DNA from: Propionibacterium sp.
GTDB taxonomy: Bacteria; Actinomycetota; Actinomycetes; Propionibacteriales; Propionibacteriaceae
NCBI GenBank assembly: GCA_012839035.1
Contig: DUOB01000131.1
Location: 1 to 64,000 of the forward strand
Length of the DNA stretch: 64,000 nt
Direction of reading: 5' to 3'
The translations under genes were made by a program, and so were the position numbers. Below the pieces are notes generated by a model. The model saw nothing but the letters and a program-made list of their open reading frames with translations, was not told the DNA's origin and searched no databases. Every line of letters starts with the position of its first letter. Position 1 is the stretch's first letter. Shown piece after piece: positions 46,791 to 55,417 of this stretch.

Positions 46791-48053
46791 TCAGCCCCCC
46801 TTCTTCGCCGCTGTGACGGAGGGGAGGTGTGCACCGGACGGCATCCCGTCGTCGATGACCCGACGCCACACATCGACCAGCACATCGAGGCTGATGTTTC
46901 GAGGCCACCAGTCGGCCGCGGCCCGGCCCATGGCTTCGGCCAAGTTGGGCTCCGCGAGCTGCAGGACCGCATTACGGATGGCTTCCGGATCATCGGTCGG
47001 CACCACCAGCCCGGCGCCGGCCTCGAGCACGTCCTGCGCCGCTTGGCCTTCGACAGACCCCATGAAGAGGACCGGTTTGCCGCGGGCCAGCGCGGCGTAG
47101 GTCTTCGACGGCACGCATGTGCCGGTGACGTTCTCCGCCAACGACACGACATGCACGTCGCCGGCGGCCAACAACGTGTCGACCTGGTCCTTCGGCACCT
47201 GTCGTCCGAAGCGCCAGTTGCTGAGCGTCGCCGGCTTCGACGATCGACGCAACCGTTCCAGCTCGACACCGACGCCCGAGACGACGAACAGGATGCGCTC
47301 GTCGTCGACGAGTTCGGCGGCGGCGTCGACGAGAGCCTCCAGCGGGTGGTGCGGCGCGGCATGACCCGAATAGAGGACGACGGTCGTCTCCGGTCCGGCA
47401 CCCCAGCCCGCCCGCACTGCGGCCACAGCCTCGGGGTCCGGAGTCCCCTTGGGGGCGGCGGCCCATACCCGGATCACCTCGGCCGAACGATGTACCTCCC
47501 GGGCGATGCGGTCGGCCATGCAGGTGCCAATGGTGACGACGATGTCAGCCGTGCGGAGAGCGAGCCTGTCGACGATCCGGCGCAGGCGGGCGTCCAAGGC
47601 CCACGGATGCGAGGCGAGCTTCTGGTCCTGGAAATCATCCATGACCCAGGAAATCGTGTGCAGTTTGCGGCGCCCGAGCTTCCGGGCCACAAAAGGGGTG
47701 AGTCCGATCCCGGTCGGATAATCGACCGAGACGATCACCTGGGGATCATCCGGCAGCCGGGTCAGACCCACCGCGGTCTGAAGAAGGAACCTGCTCTCGG
47801 CCAGCAGATCACGAGCTTTGCCGAAGCCATAGCGCACCTGGGCAGCAATTCCTCCGTCCACGGGACGCGGGCGATGAGGATGCGTTCGGTCATCCATGCC
47901 ATGCACGGAGGTCATCAGCCCCGCCGCCTGCAGACGTCCGGCAAGCTGGTGGACAACACGAGCGGTCGCGTCAGCTGGGCGATTGGCGCCCTTGTAGAGA
48001 AAGACCACTTGTGCCGCCAGCGGCTTGTTCGAATCCGTACGCATCCCGGTCAT
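46791..48053 (-). CDS. Family 4 glycosyltransferase, first gene of the leftward polysaccharide operon
   Basis: This is a 420-residue GT-B glycosyltransferase. Domain 2 has L-Y-S-G-H-A-A-P-H-H-P-L-E-A-L, V-S-G-V-G-V-E-L and V-P-S-K-T-Y-A-A-L-A-R-G-K-P, the P-S-K-x-Y pattern also seen in the WbuB-like neighbour. ATG at 48053 and ATG at 48044 are both possible; neither has a good ribosome-binding site. It starts 98 bp after hflX on the same strand. That gap holds a GGAGG/CCTCC hairpin around 48088-48113 and could carry the operon's promoter, though I see no clear -10. Confidence 0.85.
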   Translation of the reverse strand: MTGMRTDSNKPLAAQVVFLYKGANRPADATARVVHQLAGRLQAAGLMTSVHGMDDRTHPHRPRPVDGGIAAQVRYGFGKARDLLAESRFLLQTAVGLTRLPDDPQVIVSVDYPTGIGLTPFVARKLGRRKLHTISWVMDDFQDQKLASHPWALDARLRRIVDRLALRTADIVVTIGTCMADRIAREVHRSAEVIRVWAAAPKGTPDPEAVAAVRAGWGAGPETTVVLYSGHAAPHHPLEALVDAAAELVDDERILFVVSGVGVELERLRRSSKPATLSNWRFGRQVPKDQVDTLLAAGDVHVVSLAENVTGTCVPSKTYAALARGKPVLFMGSVEGQAAQDVLEAGAGLVVPTDDPEAIRNAVLQLAEPNLAEAMGRAAADWWPRNISLDVLVDVWRRVIDDGMPSGAHLPSVTAAKKGG

Positions 48054-48151
48054 AGTAGGCCGCGAAGATCTTCGAAAGCGGGCGGCGCGCAGGAGGAAAG
48101 TGCCTCCTTCTCCTGCCAGCAATGATCCAAAAGGAGGACGCCCGGGGCGGC

Positions 48152-49621
48152 TCACTCCTCCAGATAGGGCACGAATTCGGCCGCCACCTCGGGGTGGACG
48201 CGGGCCACGATGCGCGTTCCCTCGGCGGTGTGTTCGGTGGTGAGGAACTCGCCGGAACGATGGATCTTGTCGAGGAGATCTCCGCGGCTGTACGGCACCA
48301 GCGCCCTGAACTCGATCTCCGGGCGCGGAAGGCGCCCATCAATGACGTGCTTGAGGTCCTCGATCCCCGCACCGGTCCGTGCCGACACCACCACCGCGTC
48401 CGGAAATCGGGTGCGCAGCAACTGAAGGTTCTCCTCCGGTGCACGGTCCGCCTTGTTGATCACCAGCAGTTCCGGATTGTCCCCGGCACCGATGTCGTTG
48501 AGCACTGTGCGGACCGCGGAGATCTGGCCGAGCGGATCGGCATCGGCGCCATCGACGACGTGGACCAGCAGGTCGGCGTCGGTCGATTCCTCCAGTGTCG
48601 ACGCGAACGCTTCCACCAGGTCGTGGGGCAGGTGGCGGACGAATCCGACGGTGTCGGTGAGCGTGTAGACCCGCCCATCCTCCGTCTCGGTCCGTCGAGT
48701 GGTCGGGTCGAGGGTGGCGAAGAGAGCATCCTCGACGAGTACGCCGGCCCCGGTCAGCCGGTTGAGCAACGACGACTTGCCCGCGTTCGTGTATCCCACG
48801 ATCGCCACCGAGGGCACCCTGTGCCGGCGGCGCTCCGCCCGTTTGGTCTCGCGGGTGGCGTCCATGTCGCGGAGCTTGGCCCGGAGCTGCGCGATGCGGG
48901 AATGGATCCGCCGCCGGTCGGTCTCCAGCTTGGTCTCACCGGGACCCCGGCCGCCGATGCCGGCCCCACCCGCGGCCTGCCCACCGGCCTGGCGGGACAG
49001 GTTGCCGCCCCAGCCGCGAAGCCGCTGCTTCAGATAATTGAGTTGGGCGAGCTCGACCTGGGTCTTGCCCTCCACGGACTTGGCGTGCTGGGCGAAGATG
49101 TCGAGGATCAGCGAGGTTCGGTCGATGACCTTGACCTTGATCTCGTCCTCCAGGTTGCGGAGCTGGGCAGGACTGAGTTCACCGTCGCAGATGACAGTGT
49201 CCGCGCCCGTGGCCACGACGACCTCGCGAACCTCGGCGACCTTGCCCCGGCCGATATAGGTCGCCGGATCGGGCTTCGAACGGCGCTGGACCAATCCCTC
49301 CAGCACCTGTGAGCCCGCCGTCTCGGCAAGCTGTTTGAGCTCGGCCATCGCGTTGTCGGCGTCCTCCTGTGACCCGGACGTCCACACCGACACCAGGACG
49401 ACCCGCTCGAGCAGGAGCTGGCGATACTCGACCTCGGTGATGTCGTCGAGCTCGGTGGACATCCCCGCCACGCGACGCAGCGAGTGACGCTCGGCCAGAT
49501 CGAGCTGGTCGCCGTCATAGTCGGCATCGTCCGGGTCGTCGTCCGGCCAGTCGTCGTCCACGCCGACGTCCTCGAGCGGGTCGAGGTCGTCGGGGAATTC
49601 ATCATTGAGGCGTGCTGTCAT
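48152..49621 (-). CDS. hflX: Ribosome-associated GTPase HflX
   Basis: This is a GTPase that splits stalled or heat-damaged 70S ribosomes. 489 residues, longer than E. coli because of an acidic Asp-rich N-terminal extension (~45 residues). The HflX domain contains D-P-A-T-Y-I-G-R-G-K and the Gly-rich loop G-G-R-G-P-G-E-T-K-L-E-T-D-R. G1 is G-Y-T-N-A-G-K-S-S, G2 lies in L-F-A-T-L-D-P-T-T-R-R, G3 is D-T-V-G-F, G4 N-K-A-D. ATG at 49621 follows GGAGAG. In its usual neighbourhood after dapF and miaA. Confidence 0.96.
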   Translation of the reverse strand: MTARLNDEFPDDLDPLEDVGVDDDWPDDDPDDADYDGDQLDLAERHSLRRVAGMSTELDDITEVEYRQLLLERVVLVSVWTSGSQEDADNAMAELKQLAETAGSQVLEGLVQRRSKPDPATYIGRGKVAEVREVVVATGADTVICDGELSPAQLRNLEDEIKVKVIDRTSLILDIFAQHAKSVEGKTQVELAQLNYLKQRLRGWGGNLSRQAGGQAAGGAGIGGRGPGETKLETDRRRIHSRIAQLRAKLRDMDATRETKRAERRRHRVPSVAIVGYTNAGKSSLLNRLTGAGVLVEDALFATLDPTTRRTETEDGRVYTLTDTVGFVRHLPHDLVEAFASTLEESTDADLLVHVVDGADADPLGQISAVRTVLNDIGAGDNPELLVINKADRAPEENLQLLRTRFPDAVVVSARTGAGIEDLKHVIDGRLPRPEIEFRALVPYSRGDLLDKIHRSGEFLTTEHTAEGTRIVARVHPEVAAEFVPYLEE

Positions 49622-49713
49622 CGTCTCTCCACAATGACACGGCGCGCCCAACTATGCGAGCGAATAAGCCACCGGCGAAGAGGCGCCCGAAACGGCTCCG
49701 GGCAACCGAGCCC

Positions 49714-50547
49714 TCACCGCCCGTCGTCGAGTTGCACGTCCCCTCGAATGTGGACGACGGCCGGCCCGGTCATGAGCGCGCGGCCGATCACTCCGTCGGC
49801 AGCGGTCTGCAACTCGATGTGCAGCGTTCCCCCGGGGACATCGACCCGCCAATCGTTGCCACCGAAGGCGCGCTGCGCCGCCGCTGCCACCGCCACCGTG
49901 CCGGTTCCACAGGACCGGGTCTCCCCCACCCCGCGCTCGAACACACGCATCCGCACGTGGGCCGGTCCCACGACCTCGACGAACTCGACGTTCACACCCT
50001 CGGGGAAGCGGGTGGCGTCGAACTCCGGCGCGATCGTGAGGTTCAGCCCAGCCACCTCCTCGACGAACGCCACCGCATGCGGATTGCCCACATCGACCTT
50101 CGTCGCGGTCATGGGGACACCCGCGAGCGACACCTGTGTCGGCTCCTCGTCCACCACCACCCGCCCCATATCGACGCGGATCCGGCCGTCACGCTGCATC
50201 GTCACGCGTTTCAGCCCGGCGCGAGTGCCCACGGGGATCTCGGGACCTGTGGCCAAACCCTCGTCGACCAGATAGCGGGCGAACACGCGTACCCCGTTCC
50301 CGCACATCTCCGACACCGAACCATCCGCATTGCGATAGTCCATGAACCACACGTGGGGATCGCCGTCCCACTCCGGGATCTGCGCACCGCGCACGACCCG
50401 CAGCAGGCCATCCCCGCCGAGTCCCGCGCGGCGATCACACAGCATCCGCACGTCCTCCGGTGTCGGGTTCGCCATCCCGTGGCGATCGAGCACGATCACA
50501 AAATCGTTCTCGGTCCCGTGCCCCTTGGCGATTCTCCAGCTGCGCAT
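49714..50547 (-). CDS. dapF: Diaminopimelate epimerase
   Basis: This 277-residue cofactor-free epimerase interconverts LL- and meso-diaminopimelate, giving the lysine precursor and peptidoglycan crosslinking residue. The two catalytic cysteines are Cys82 (E-M-C-G-N-G) and Cys213 (R-S-C-G-T-G-T), each followed by the family Gly-rich turn; G-N-P-H-A-V is also present. ATG at 50547. It starts 13 bp after miaA on the same strand. Confidence 0.97.
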   Translation of the reverse strand: MRSWRIAKGHGTENDFVIVLDRHGMANPTPEDVRMLCDRRAGLGGDGLLRVVRGAQIPEWDGDPHVWFMDYRNADGSVSEMCGNGVRVFARYLVDEGLATGPEIPVGTRAGLKRVTMQRDGRIRVDMGRVVVDEEPTQVSLAGVPMTATKVDVGNPHAVAFVEEVAGLNLTIAPEFDATRFPEGVNVEFVEVVGPAHVRMRVFERGVGETRSCGTGTVAVAAAAQRAFGGNDWRVDVPGGTLHIELQTAADGVIGRALMTGPAVVHIRGDVQLDDGR

Positions 50548-50559
50548 GGCACGAGGGTG

Positions 50560-51495
50560 TCACTCGCTCGTGGGCGTGTCCAACCCGGCCATCAGCACAT
50601 CCACCCGGGCAACCAGGTCGTCGGCGAGGGCCGGGAGCCAGTGGATGCGGTGATCTCTGCGATACCAGCCCAACTGCTTGCGTGCGAACCGGCGCGTACC
50701 CACGATCGTGGCTTCCTTCGCCCCGGCCTCGGTCAGTTCCCCGTCCAGGAATTGGAGCACCTGGCGATACCCGAGCGCCCGCGAAGCCGTGAGTCCGTCG
50801 CGGAGTCCCTGCGGGATGAGCCGGCGTACTTCCGCCACGAGGCCGGCTGCCCACATCTCCTCCACCCGCGCCTCGATCCGGCGGTCGAGGTCCGAACGCT
50901 CCAGCTCCAGGCCGATCTGGACGACGCCCGGGAGCGCGTACGTCCATTCCGGCAGCGTCGGGGTGAAGCCCCCCGTGAGTTCGATGACCTCCAGCGCCCG
51001 GACGATGCGGCGGCCGTTGCCGGGCAGGATCCCGGCCGCGGTCCCGGGAGCCCGCTCGGCAAGCACCCGGTGGAGTGCTTCCGGTCCGATGCGTGCGAGC
51101 TCGGCTTCCCACCGCGCGCGTACGCCGGGGTCGGTGCCCGGAAACTCGAATTCATCGACGATCGCCCGCGTATAGAGGGCCGACCCGCCCACCAGGATCG
51201 GCAACACCCCCCGCGAGTGGCAGTCGGTGATGGCGGCCCTGGCCAGCTGCTGGAACTCGGCCACCGAGGCTGTCTCGGTGACCTCGGCGATGTCGATGAG
51301 ATGGTGGGGGATCCCGCCACGCTCGTCCTCGGTGGGCTTCGCCGTGCCGATGTCCATGCCGCGATAGACGAGCATGGAGTCGGCATTGACGATCTCGGTG
51401 GGCTGGCCGCGTGCGACGCGGAGTTGGGCGTACGCGACCGCCAGCGACGACTTGCCGCTCGCGGTCGGGCCGATCAGGACGAGGGTCTGCTCCAC
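50560..51495 (-). CDS. miaA: tRNA dimethylallyltransferase MiaA
   Basis: This 311-residue enzyme adds the isopentenyl group to A37 of tRNAs reading U-starting codons. Motifs: I-G-P-T-A-S-G-K-S-S (P-loop), N-A-D-S-M-L-V-Y-R-G-M-D-I-G-T-A-K-P, H-H-L-I-D, G-G-S-A-L-Y and R-R-F-A-R-K-Q-L-G-W-Y. GTG at 51495 begins V-E-Q-T-L-V-L-I-G; a longer frame upstream lacks similarity. It prepares the substrate for MiaB, encoded 0.5 kb away. Confidence 0.96.
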   Translation of the reverse strand: MEQTLVLIGPTASGKSSLAVAYAQLRVARGQPTEIVNADSMLVYRGMDIGTAKPTEDERGGIPHHLIDIAEVTETASVAEFQQLARAAITDCHSRGVLPILVGGSALYTRAIVDEFEFPGTDPGVRARWEAELARIGPEALHRVLAERAPGTAAGILPGNGRRIVRALEVIELTGGFTPTLPEWTYALPGVVQIGLELERSDLDRRIEARVEEMWAAGLVAEVRRLIPQGLRDGLTASRALGYRQVLQFLDGELTEAGAKEATIVGTRRFARKQLGWYRRDHRIHWLPALADDLVARVDVLMAGLDTPTSE

Positions 51496-51638
51496 CCGGC
51501 CAGTCTGCCCGACCTGCGCGAGGGTGCCCTGCCGACGCGAAGGGCCGCAAGCCATACTGGACTCGGGCCGTCACCCGGCGGCCTGTGGCACCGGCCGACC
51601 GGTCGGAAGTCGCGAACCCAGACCAAGGAGAACGACGC

Positions 51639-51911
51639 ATGGGCATCTTCGACAAGGCCAAGGACTTCGCCTCGAAAAACCCGGACAAGGCCGACGGCAT
51701 CGTCGACAAGGCCGGCGACATGATCGACCAGCGCACCGGCGGCAAGCATGCTGCGCACGTCGACAAGGGGCAGGACTTCGTGAAGGGCCAGTACGGCGGC
51801 GGCCGGACCCCGGCCGACACCCCGGCGCCCAACCCCGAAGCGCCCGAGGGCAATTTGCCCCCTGGGAACACCCCCGAGCCGGGTGCACCGGGCCAACAGC
51901 CGCCCGCCTGA
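51639..51911 (+). CDS. MT0933-type (Rv0909-like) small antitoxin-family protein, orphan
   Basis: This is a 90-residue protein on the strand opposite its neighbours. Residues 1-50 (G-I-F-D-K-A-K-D-F-A-S-K-N-P-D-K, then G-D-M-I-D-Q-R-T-G-G-K-H) are the MT0933_antitox family, annotated as antitoxin from Rv0909 of M. tuberculosis. The last 35 residues are Pro/Gly/Glu-rich and disordered. No toxin gene flanks it, and members of this family are widespread without partners, so an antitoxin role is doubtful. ATG follows AAGGAG; a terminator hairpin follows the stop. Confidence 0.8.
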   Translation: MGIFDKAKDFASKNPDKADGIVDKAGDMIDQRTGGKHAAHVDKGQDFVKGQYGGGRTPADTPAPNPEAPEGNLPPGNTPEPGAPGQQPPA

Positions 51912-51928
51912 TCAATCCCCCAAAGGAG

Positions 51929-51957
51929 AAGGCCGCTCACCCACGGTGGGCGGCCTT
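51929..51957 (+). terminator. Intrinsic terminator after the MT0933-type gene
   Basis: AAGGCCGCTCACC and GGTGGGCGGCCTT form a 13-bp stem with one G-U type pair around a CAC loop, 17 bp after the stop. It also lies 72 bp beyond the miaB stop and may serve both convergent genes. Confidence 0.82.
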
Positions 51958-52028
51958 CGCCGTGCCGACACACGCCGGCGACCACAGCCGAGATCCCGAG
52001 CCGCGACGAGGGCCACGGACGGGGAGCC

Positions 52029-53516
52029 CTATCCCCTGATCGTCGGCAGCCCGAGATTGATCGCGGTCGACGCCGCAGCCGGCTTCGCATTGCGCGCTGC
52101 CCAGGCATCTCCCCCGCGCGTACGCCGCAGATTGGTGATCCCACCATCGGCGTTCAGGTGATGCGGCGCGGCGTAATCCACGACGGTTTCGGCGATGTCG
52201 CCGGGTCGTGGCCGAAACGCCGGGTCCTCGGGCACGGCGACGTGCACGAGCCGGTTGTCGCGGGCGCGACCCGACATCCGCGACGTCGCGGCGTCCTTCC
52301 GTCCTTCGTTGTCGGCAAACATGACCTCCACGCGCTCGCCGAGGAACGTCTTGTTCTCGTCCCAGGCGATGCCGTCGACCAGATCGACCAGCCGCCGGTA
52401 GCGCTCGGACACCAGTTCCTTCGGGACCTGGTCGGGCATGGTCGCAGCCGGCGTACCCGGACGAATCGAGTATTGGAAGGTGAAGGCGGCCGCGAAGCGG
52501 GCCTGCTCGACCACGGCAAGGGTCTCGGCGAAGTCCTCCTCGGTCTCGCCGGGGAAGCCCACGATGATGTCGGTGGTGATGGCCGCCTCGGGCATCACCG
52601 CGCGAACTCGATCGAGGATCCCGAGGAAGCGCTCGCTCCGATAGGACCTCCGCATCGCCTTGAGGATGCGATCGGACCCGGACTGCAGGGGCATGTGCAG
52701 TTGGGGCATCACATTGGGGGTCTCGGCCATCGCGTCGATCACGTCATCGGTGAAGGCGGCGGGATGGGGTGAGGTGAACCGTACGCGTTCCAGCCCATCG
52801 ATCTCGCCACAGGCCCGGAGGAGTTTCGAGAACGCCTGCCGGTCCCCGAACTCGACCCCGTAGGTATTGACGTTCTGTCCCAGGAGCGTGATTTCCTGTA
52901 CGCCCTCGGCCACGAGCGCCCTGATCTCGGCAAGGATGTCGCCCGGGCGTCGGTCGGTCTCCTTGCCGCGGAGCGCGGGCACGATGCAGAACGTGCAGGT
53001 GTTGTTGCAGCCCACGGAGATCGAGACCCAGGCGGCGTACGCCGAGTCCCGGCGCGTGGGCAGGTTGGAGGGGAACGTCTCGAGTGCTTCCTTGATCTCA
53101 ACCTGGGCTTCCTGCTGGATCCGGGCGCGTTCGAGCAGCGCGGGCAGGGAGCCGACGTTGTGCGTACCGAACACGACATCGACCCACGGGGCACGCTTGA
53201 CGACCGTGTCCCGGTCCTTCTGCGCCATGCACCCGCCGACGGCGATCTGCATGCCCTCGTGGCGCCGTTTCACCTCGGCGAGGTGGCCGAGATTGCCATA
53301 GAGCCGGTTGTCCGCGTTCTCCCGCACCGCGCACGTGTTGAACACGACCACATCCGCGTCAACCCCTTTGGGGACAGGAACATAGCCGGCCGCATCCAGG
53401 AGACCCTGGATGCGTTCGGAGTCATGAACATTCATTTGACACCCGTATGTGCGCACTTCATAGGTGCGTGCGGGGGGCGTCGCGGAGTGTGGCACGGAGG
53501 CTTCAGTCGCGGTCAT
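52029..53516 (-). CDS. miaB: tRNA-2-methylthio-N6-isopentenyladenosine synthase MiaB
   Basis: This 495-residue radical SAM enzyme adds the methylthio group to i6A37. The N-terminal UPF0004 domain has Cys26, Cys62 and Cys96 for the auxiliary cluster; the radical SAM triad is Cys170, Cys174 and Cys177 in [16 protein letters not shown] and G-F-P-G-E-T-E follow, then a TRAM domain (~380-455) and an Ala-rich C-terminal tail of about 25 residues. ATG at 53516. Divergent from gluABCD. Confidence 0.97.
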   Translation of the reverse strand: MTATEASVPHSATPPARTYEVRTYGCQMNVHDSERIQGLLDAAGYVPVPKGVDADVVVFNTCAVRENADNRLYGNLGHLAEVKRRHEGMQIAVGGCMAQKDRDTVVKRAPWVDVVFGTHNVGSLPALLERARIQQEAQVEIKEALETFPSNLPTRRDSAYAAWVSISVGCNNTCTFCIVPALRGKETDRRPGDILAEIRALVAEGVQEITLLGQNVNTYGVEFGDRQAFSKLLRACGEIDGLERVRFTSPHPAAFTDDVIDAMAETPNVMPQLHMPLQSGSDRILKAMRRSYRSERFLGILDRVRAVMPEAAITTDIIVGFPGETEEDFAETLAVVEQARFAAAFTFQYSIRPGTPAATMPDQVPKELVSERYRRLVDLVDGIAWDENKTFLGERVEVMFADNEGRKDAATSRMSGRARDNRLVHVAVPEDPAFRPRPGDIAETVVDYAAPHHLNADGGITNLRRTRGGDAWAARNAKPAAASTAINLGLPTIRG

Positions 53517-53589
53517 AGCACATCCAGGCTAACCGGAATTGAAACGCTGCCGTAATCATCAGGACCTACCGGAGCGTAGCTTCGTCGCC

Positions 53590-53595
53590 TAAGGT
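53590..53595 (+). promoter_or_regulatory. Possible leaderless -10 box of gluA
   Basis: TAAGGT lies 7 nt before the gluA ATG. The AAGG inside it could instead act as a weak ribosome-binding site 8 nt upstream, so the reading is ambiguous. Confidence 0.35.
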
Positions 53596-53602
53596 CCCTG
53601 CT

Positions 53603-54429
53603 ATGACGCAGGATCCGGTGCTTCCGAAGGAGAACCCAGAACCCACCTCAGCGGCGGGCGGGCCCGGCTCTGGGCGGGGAATGCCAAAGAAGTTCGATCC
53701 GCTCGTTGTCATGGACAACGTGAACAAGCATTTCGGCCCCCTGCACGTGCTGAAAGACATCAACCTCACGATTGGCAAGGGTGAGGTGGTGGTGGTGATC
53801 GGGCCCTCGGGCTCGGGCAAATCCACACTGTGCCGCACCATCAACCGGCTGGAGACCATCGATTCCGGCTCGATCTCCATCGACGGCAAGACGCTGCCCG
53901 ACGAGGGCAAGCCACTGGCCAAGCTGCGCGCAGACGTCGGCATGGTGTTCCAGTCGTCAACTTGTTCGCGCACAAAACCATCCTCGAGAACTTGACCTTG
54001 GGCCCGATCAAGGTGCGCAAAATCCCCTCCACCAAGGCCAAGGAAGAGGGCATGAAGCTCCTCAAGCGGGTGGGCGTGGACGACCAGGCCGGCAAATATC
54101 CGGCACAACTGTCGGGCGGGCAGCAGCAGCGGGTGGCCATCGCCCGCGCGCTCGCGATGAACCCCAAGGTGCTCCTGTTCGATGAGCCCACATCCGCCCT
54201 CGACCCGGAGATGGTCAACGAGGTCCTGGACGTGATGGTGGATCTCGCCAAGCAGGGCATGACGATGGTCGTCGTGACCCACGAGATGGGCTTCGCCCGC
54301 AAGGCCGCGGACCGGGTGGTGTTCATGGCCGACGGCCAGATCGTCGAGGAGAACATCCCCGACGAGTTCTTCACCAATCCGCAAAGCAGTCGTGCCAAGG
54401 ATTTCCTCGGCAAGATCCTCACCCACTGA
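53603..54429 (+). pseudogene. gluA: Glutamate ABC transporter ATPase GluA, interrupted by a -1 frameshift
   Basis: Together the two frames encode a complete amino-acid ABC ATPase of ~275 residues. The first frame (53603 on) has an N-terminal Pro/Gly-rich extension, the Walker [10 protein letters not shown] and the Q-loop V-F-Q-S. After CAG-TCG at 53951-53956 one T is missing (TCAAC where TTCAAC would give F-N-L-F-A-H-K), and the rest continues in the +2 frame: signature L-S-G-G-Q-Q-Q-R, Walker [14 protein letters not shown]-loop V-T-H-E-M-G. The first frame alone ends at 53995 after 130 aa and would be inactive. The downstream subunits are intact, so this is either a sequencing error or a very recent mutation. 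Confidence 0.88.
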
Positions 54430-54472
54430 GCCACACCCCAGAGTCCGCTCGCACTCGAACAACGGAGGAACG

Positions 54473-55342
54473 ATGATGTCCAAGTCCAAGATCTTCGCCG
54501 GCCTTGCCACCATTGGCCTGCTGGCGACGATGTCCGCATGCAACACCACCCCTGGCGCGACACCGGCCGGTCCCGGTGCGGGCGGTGACAACGGCGATGG
54601 TGCTGGTGGTGGTGGCACCGTCAACGTCGGCATCAAGTTCGACCAGCCGGGTCTGGGGCTGAAGGAGGCCACGGGATATACGGGATTCGATGTCGAGGTC
54701 GCCAACTATGTGACCAAGGAACTCGGTTATGACAACGTGAACTTCATCGAGACGCCATCCGCCCAGCGCGAGACGATGATCCAGGGCGGACAGGTCGACA
54801 TGATCTTCGCCACTTATTCGATCACCGACGCCCGCAAGGAACGCGTGTCCTTCGCCGGGCCCTATTTCATCGCCGGTCAGGATCTCTTGGTCAAGGCCGA
54901 CAACACCGACATCACGGGCCCCGACACCCTCGACGGCAAGCGGCTGTGCTCGGTGACCGGCTCGACCCCGGCCAAGCGGATCAAGGACGAACACTCGCAG
55001 GGCGTGCAGTTGCAGGAGTTCGACACCTATACCAAGTGCGTCGATGCGCTGAACTCCGGCACGGTTGATGCGGTCACCACCGACAACGTGATCCTCGCGG
55101 GCTATGCGGCCCAAGAGCAGTACGCCGGCAAGCTCAAGGTCGTCGGCGCCCCGTTCTCCGAGGAGAAATATGGCGTCGGCATCAAGAAGGGCGACGTCGA
55201 GACCTGCGAAAAGGTCAATGCCGCGCTGCAGAAGATGGTCGAGTCCGGCGAGTGGGAGAAGGCACTGGAGAAGACCGTGGGCGCCTCGGGCTTCACCCCG
55301 GATGCCGCCACCAATCCGCCCGAGCCGGAAGCCTGCTCCTGA
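54473..55342 (+). CDS. gluB: Glutamate-binding lipoprotein GluB
   Basis: This is the extracellular solute-binding subunit of the GluABCD transporter. 289 residues; the lipoprotein signal ends in M-S-A-C-N, then a Gly/Ala/Pro linker (~25 residues). The binding domain (SBP_bac_3) starts V-N-V-G-I-K-F-D-Q-P-G-L-G and contains G-F-D-V-E-V-A-N, then R-E-T-M-I-Q-G-G-Q-V-D and A-T-Y-S-I-T, typical for amino-acid binding proteins. Two in-frame ATGs (54473 and 54476) follow GGAGG; either may be used. Starts 44 bp after gluA. Confidence 0.95.
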   Translation: MMSKSKIFAGLATIGLLATMSACNTTPGATPAGPGAGGDNGDGAGGGGTVNVGIKFDQPGLGLKEATGYTGFDVEVANYVTKELGYDNVNFIETPSAQRETMIQGGQVDMIFATYSITDARKERVSFAGPYFIAGQDLLVKADNTDITGPDTLDGKRLCSVTGSTPAKRIKDEHSQGVQLQEFDTYTKCVDALNSGTVDAVTTDNVILAGYAAQEQYAGKLKVVGAPFSEEKYGVGIKKGDVETCEKVNAALQKMVESGEWEKALEKTVGASGFTPDAATNPPEPEACS

Positions 55343-55417
55343 CCTGTTCGGGTCGGCCCGGATGCACACGCACCGGGCCGGCCCGGCATCACCACCGCAC
55401 CACAACCAGGGGAATCC

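Noticed and set aside
48024-48032. Half LexA site TTGTTCGAA within the first glycosyltransferase gene
   Set aside because: Only one half-site and inside a coding region; no partner at N4 spacing.
28408-48053. Mobile element or prophage carrying the polysaccharide island
   Set aside because: No integrase, transposase, terminal repeats or attachment-site duplication could be found at its edges.
51639-51911. Toxin-antitoxin module
   Set aside because: The family name suggests it, but both neighbours are miaA and miaB and no toxin-like small frame is present.
53830-53995. Programmed ribosomal frameshift in gluA
   Set aside because: No slippery heptamer, pseudoknot or upstream stimulator is visible and the family does not use frameshifting; a missing T explains it better.
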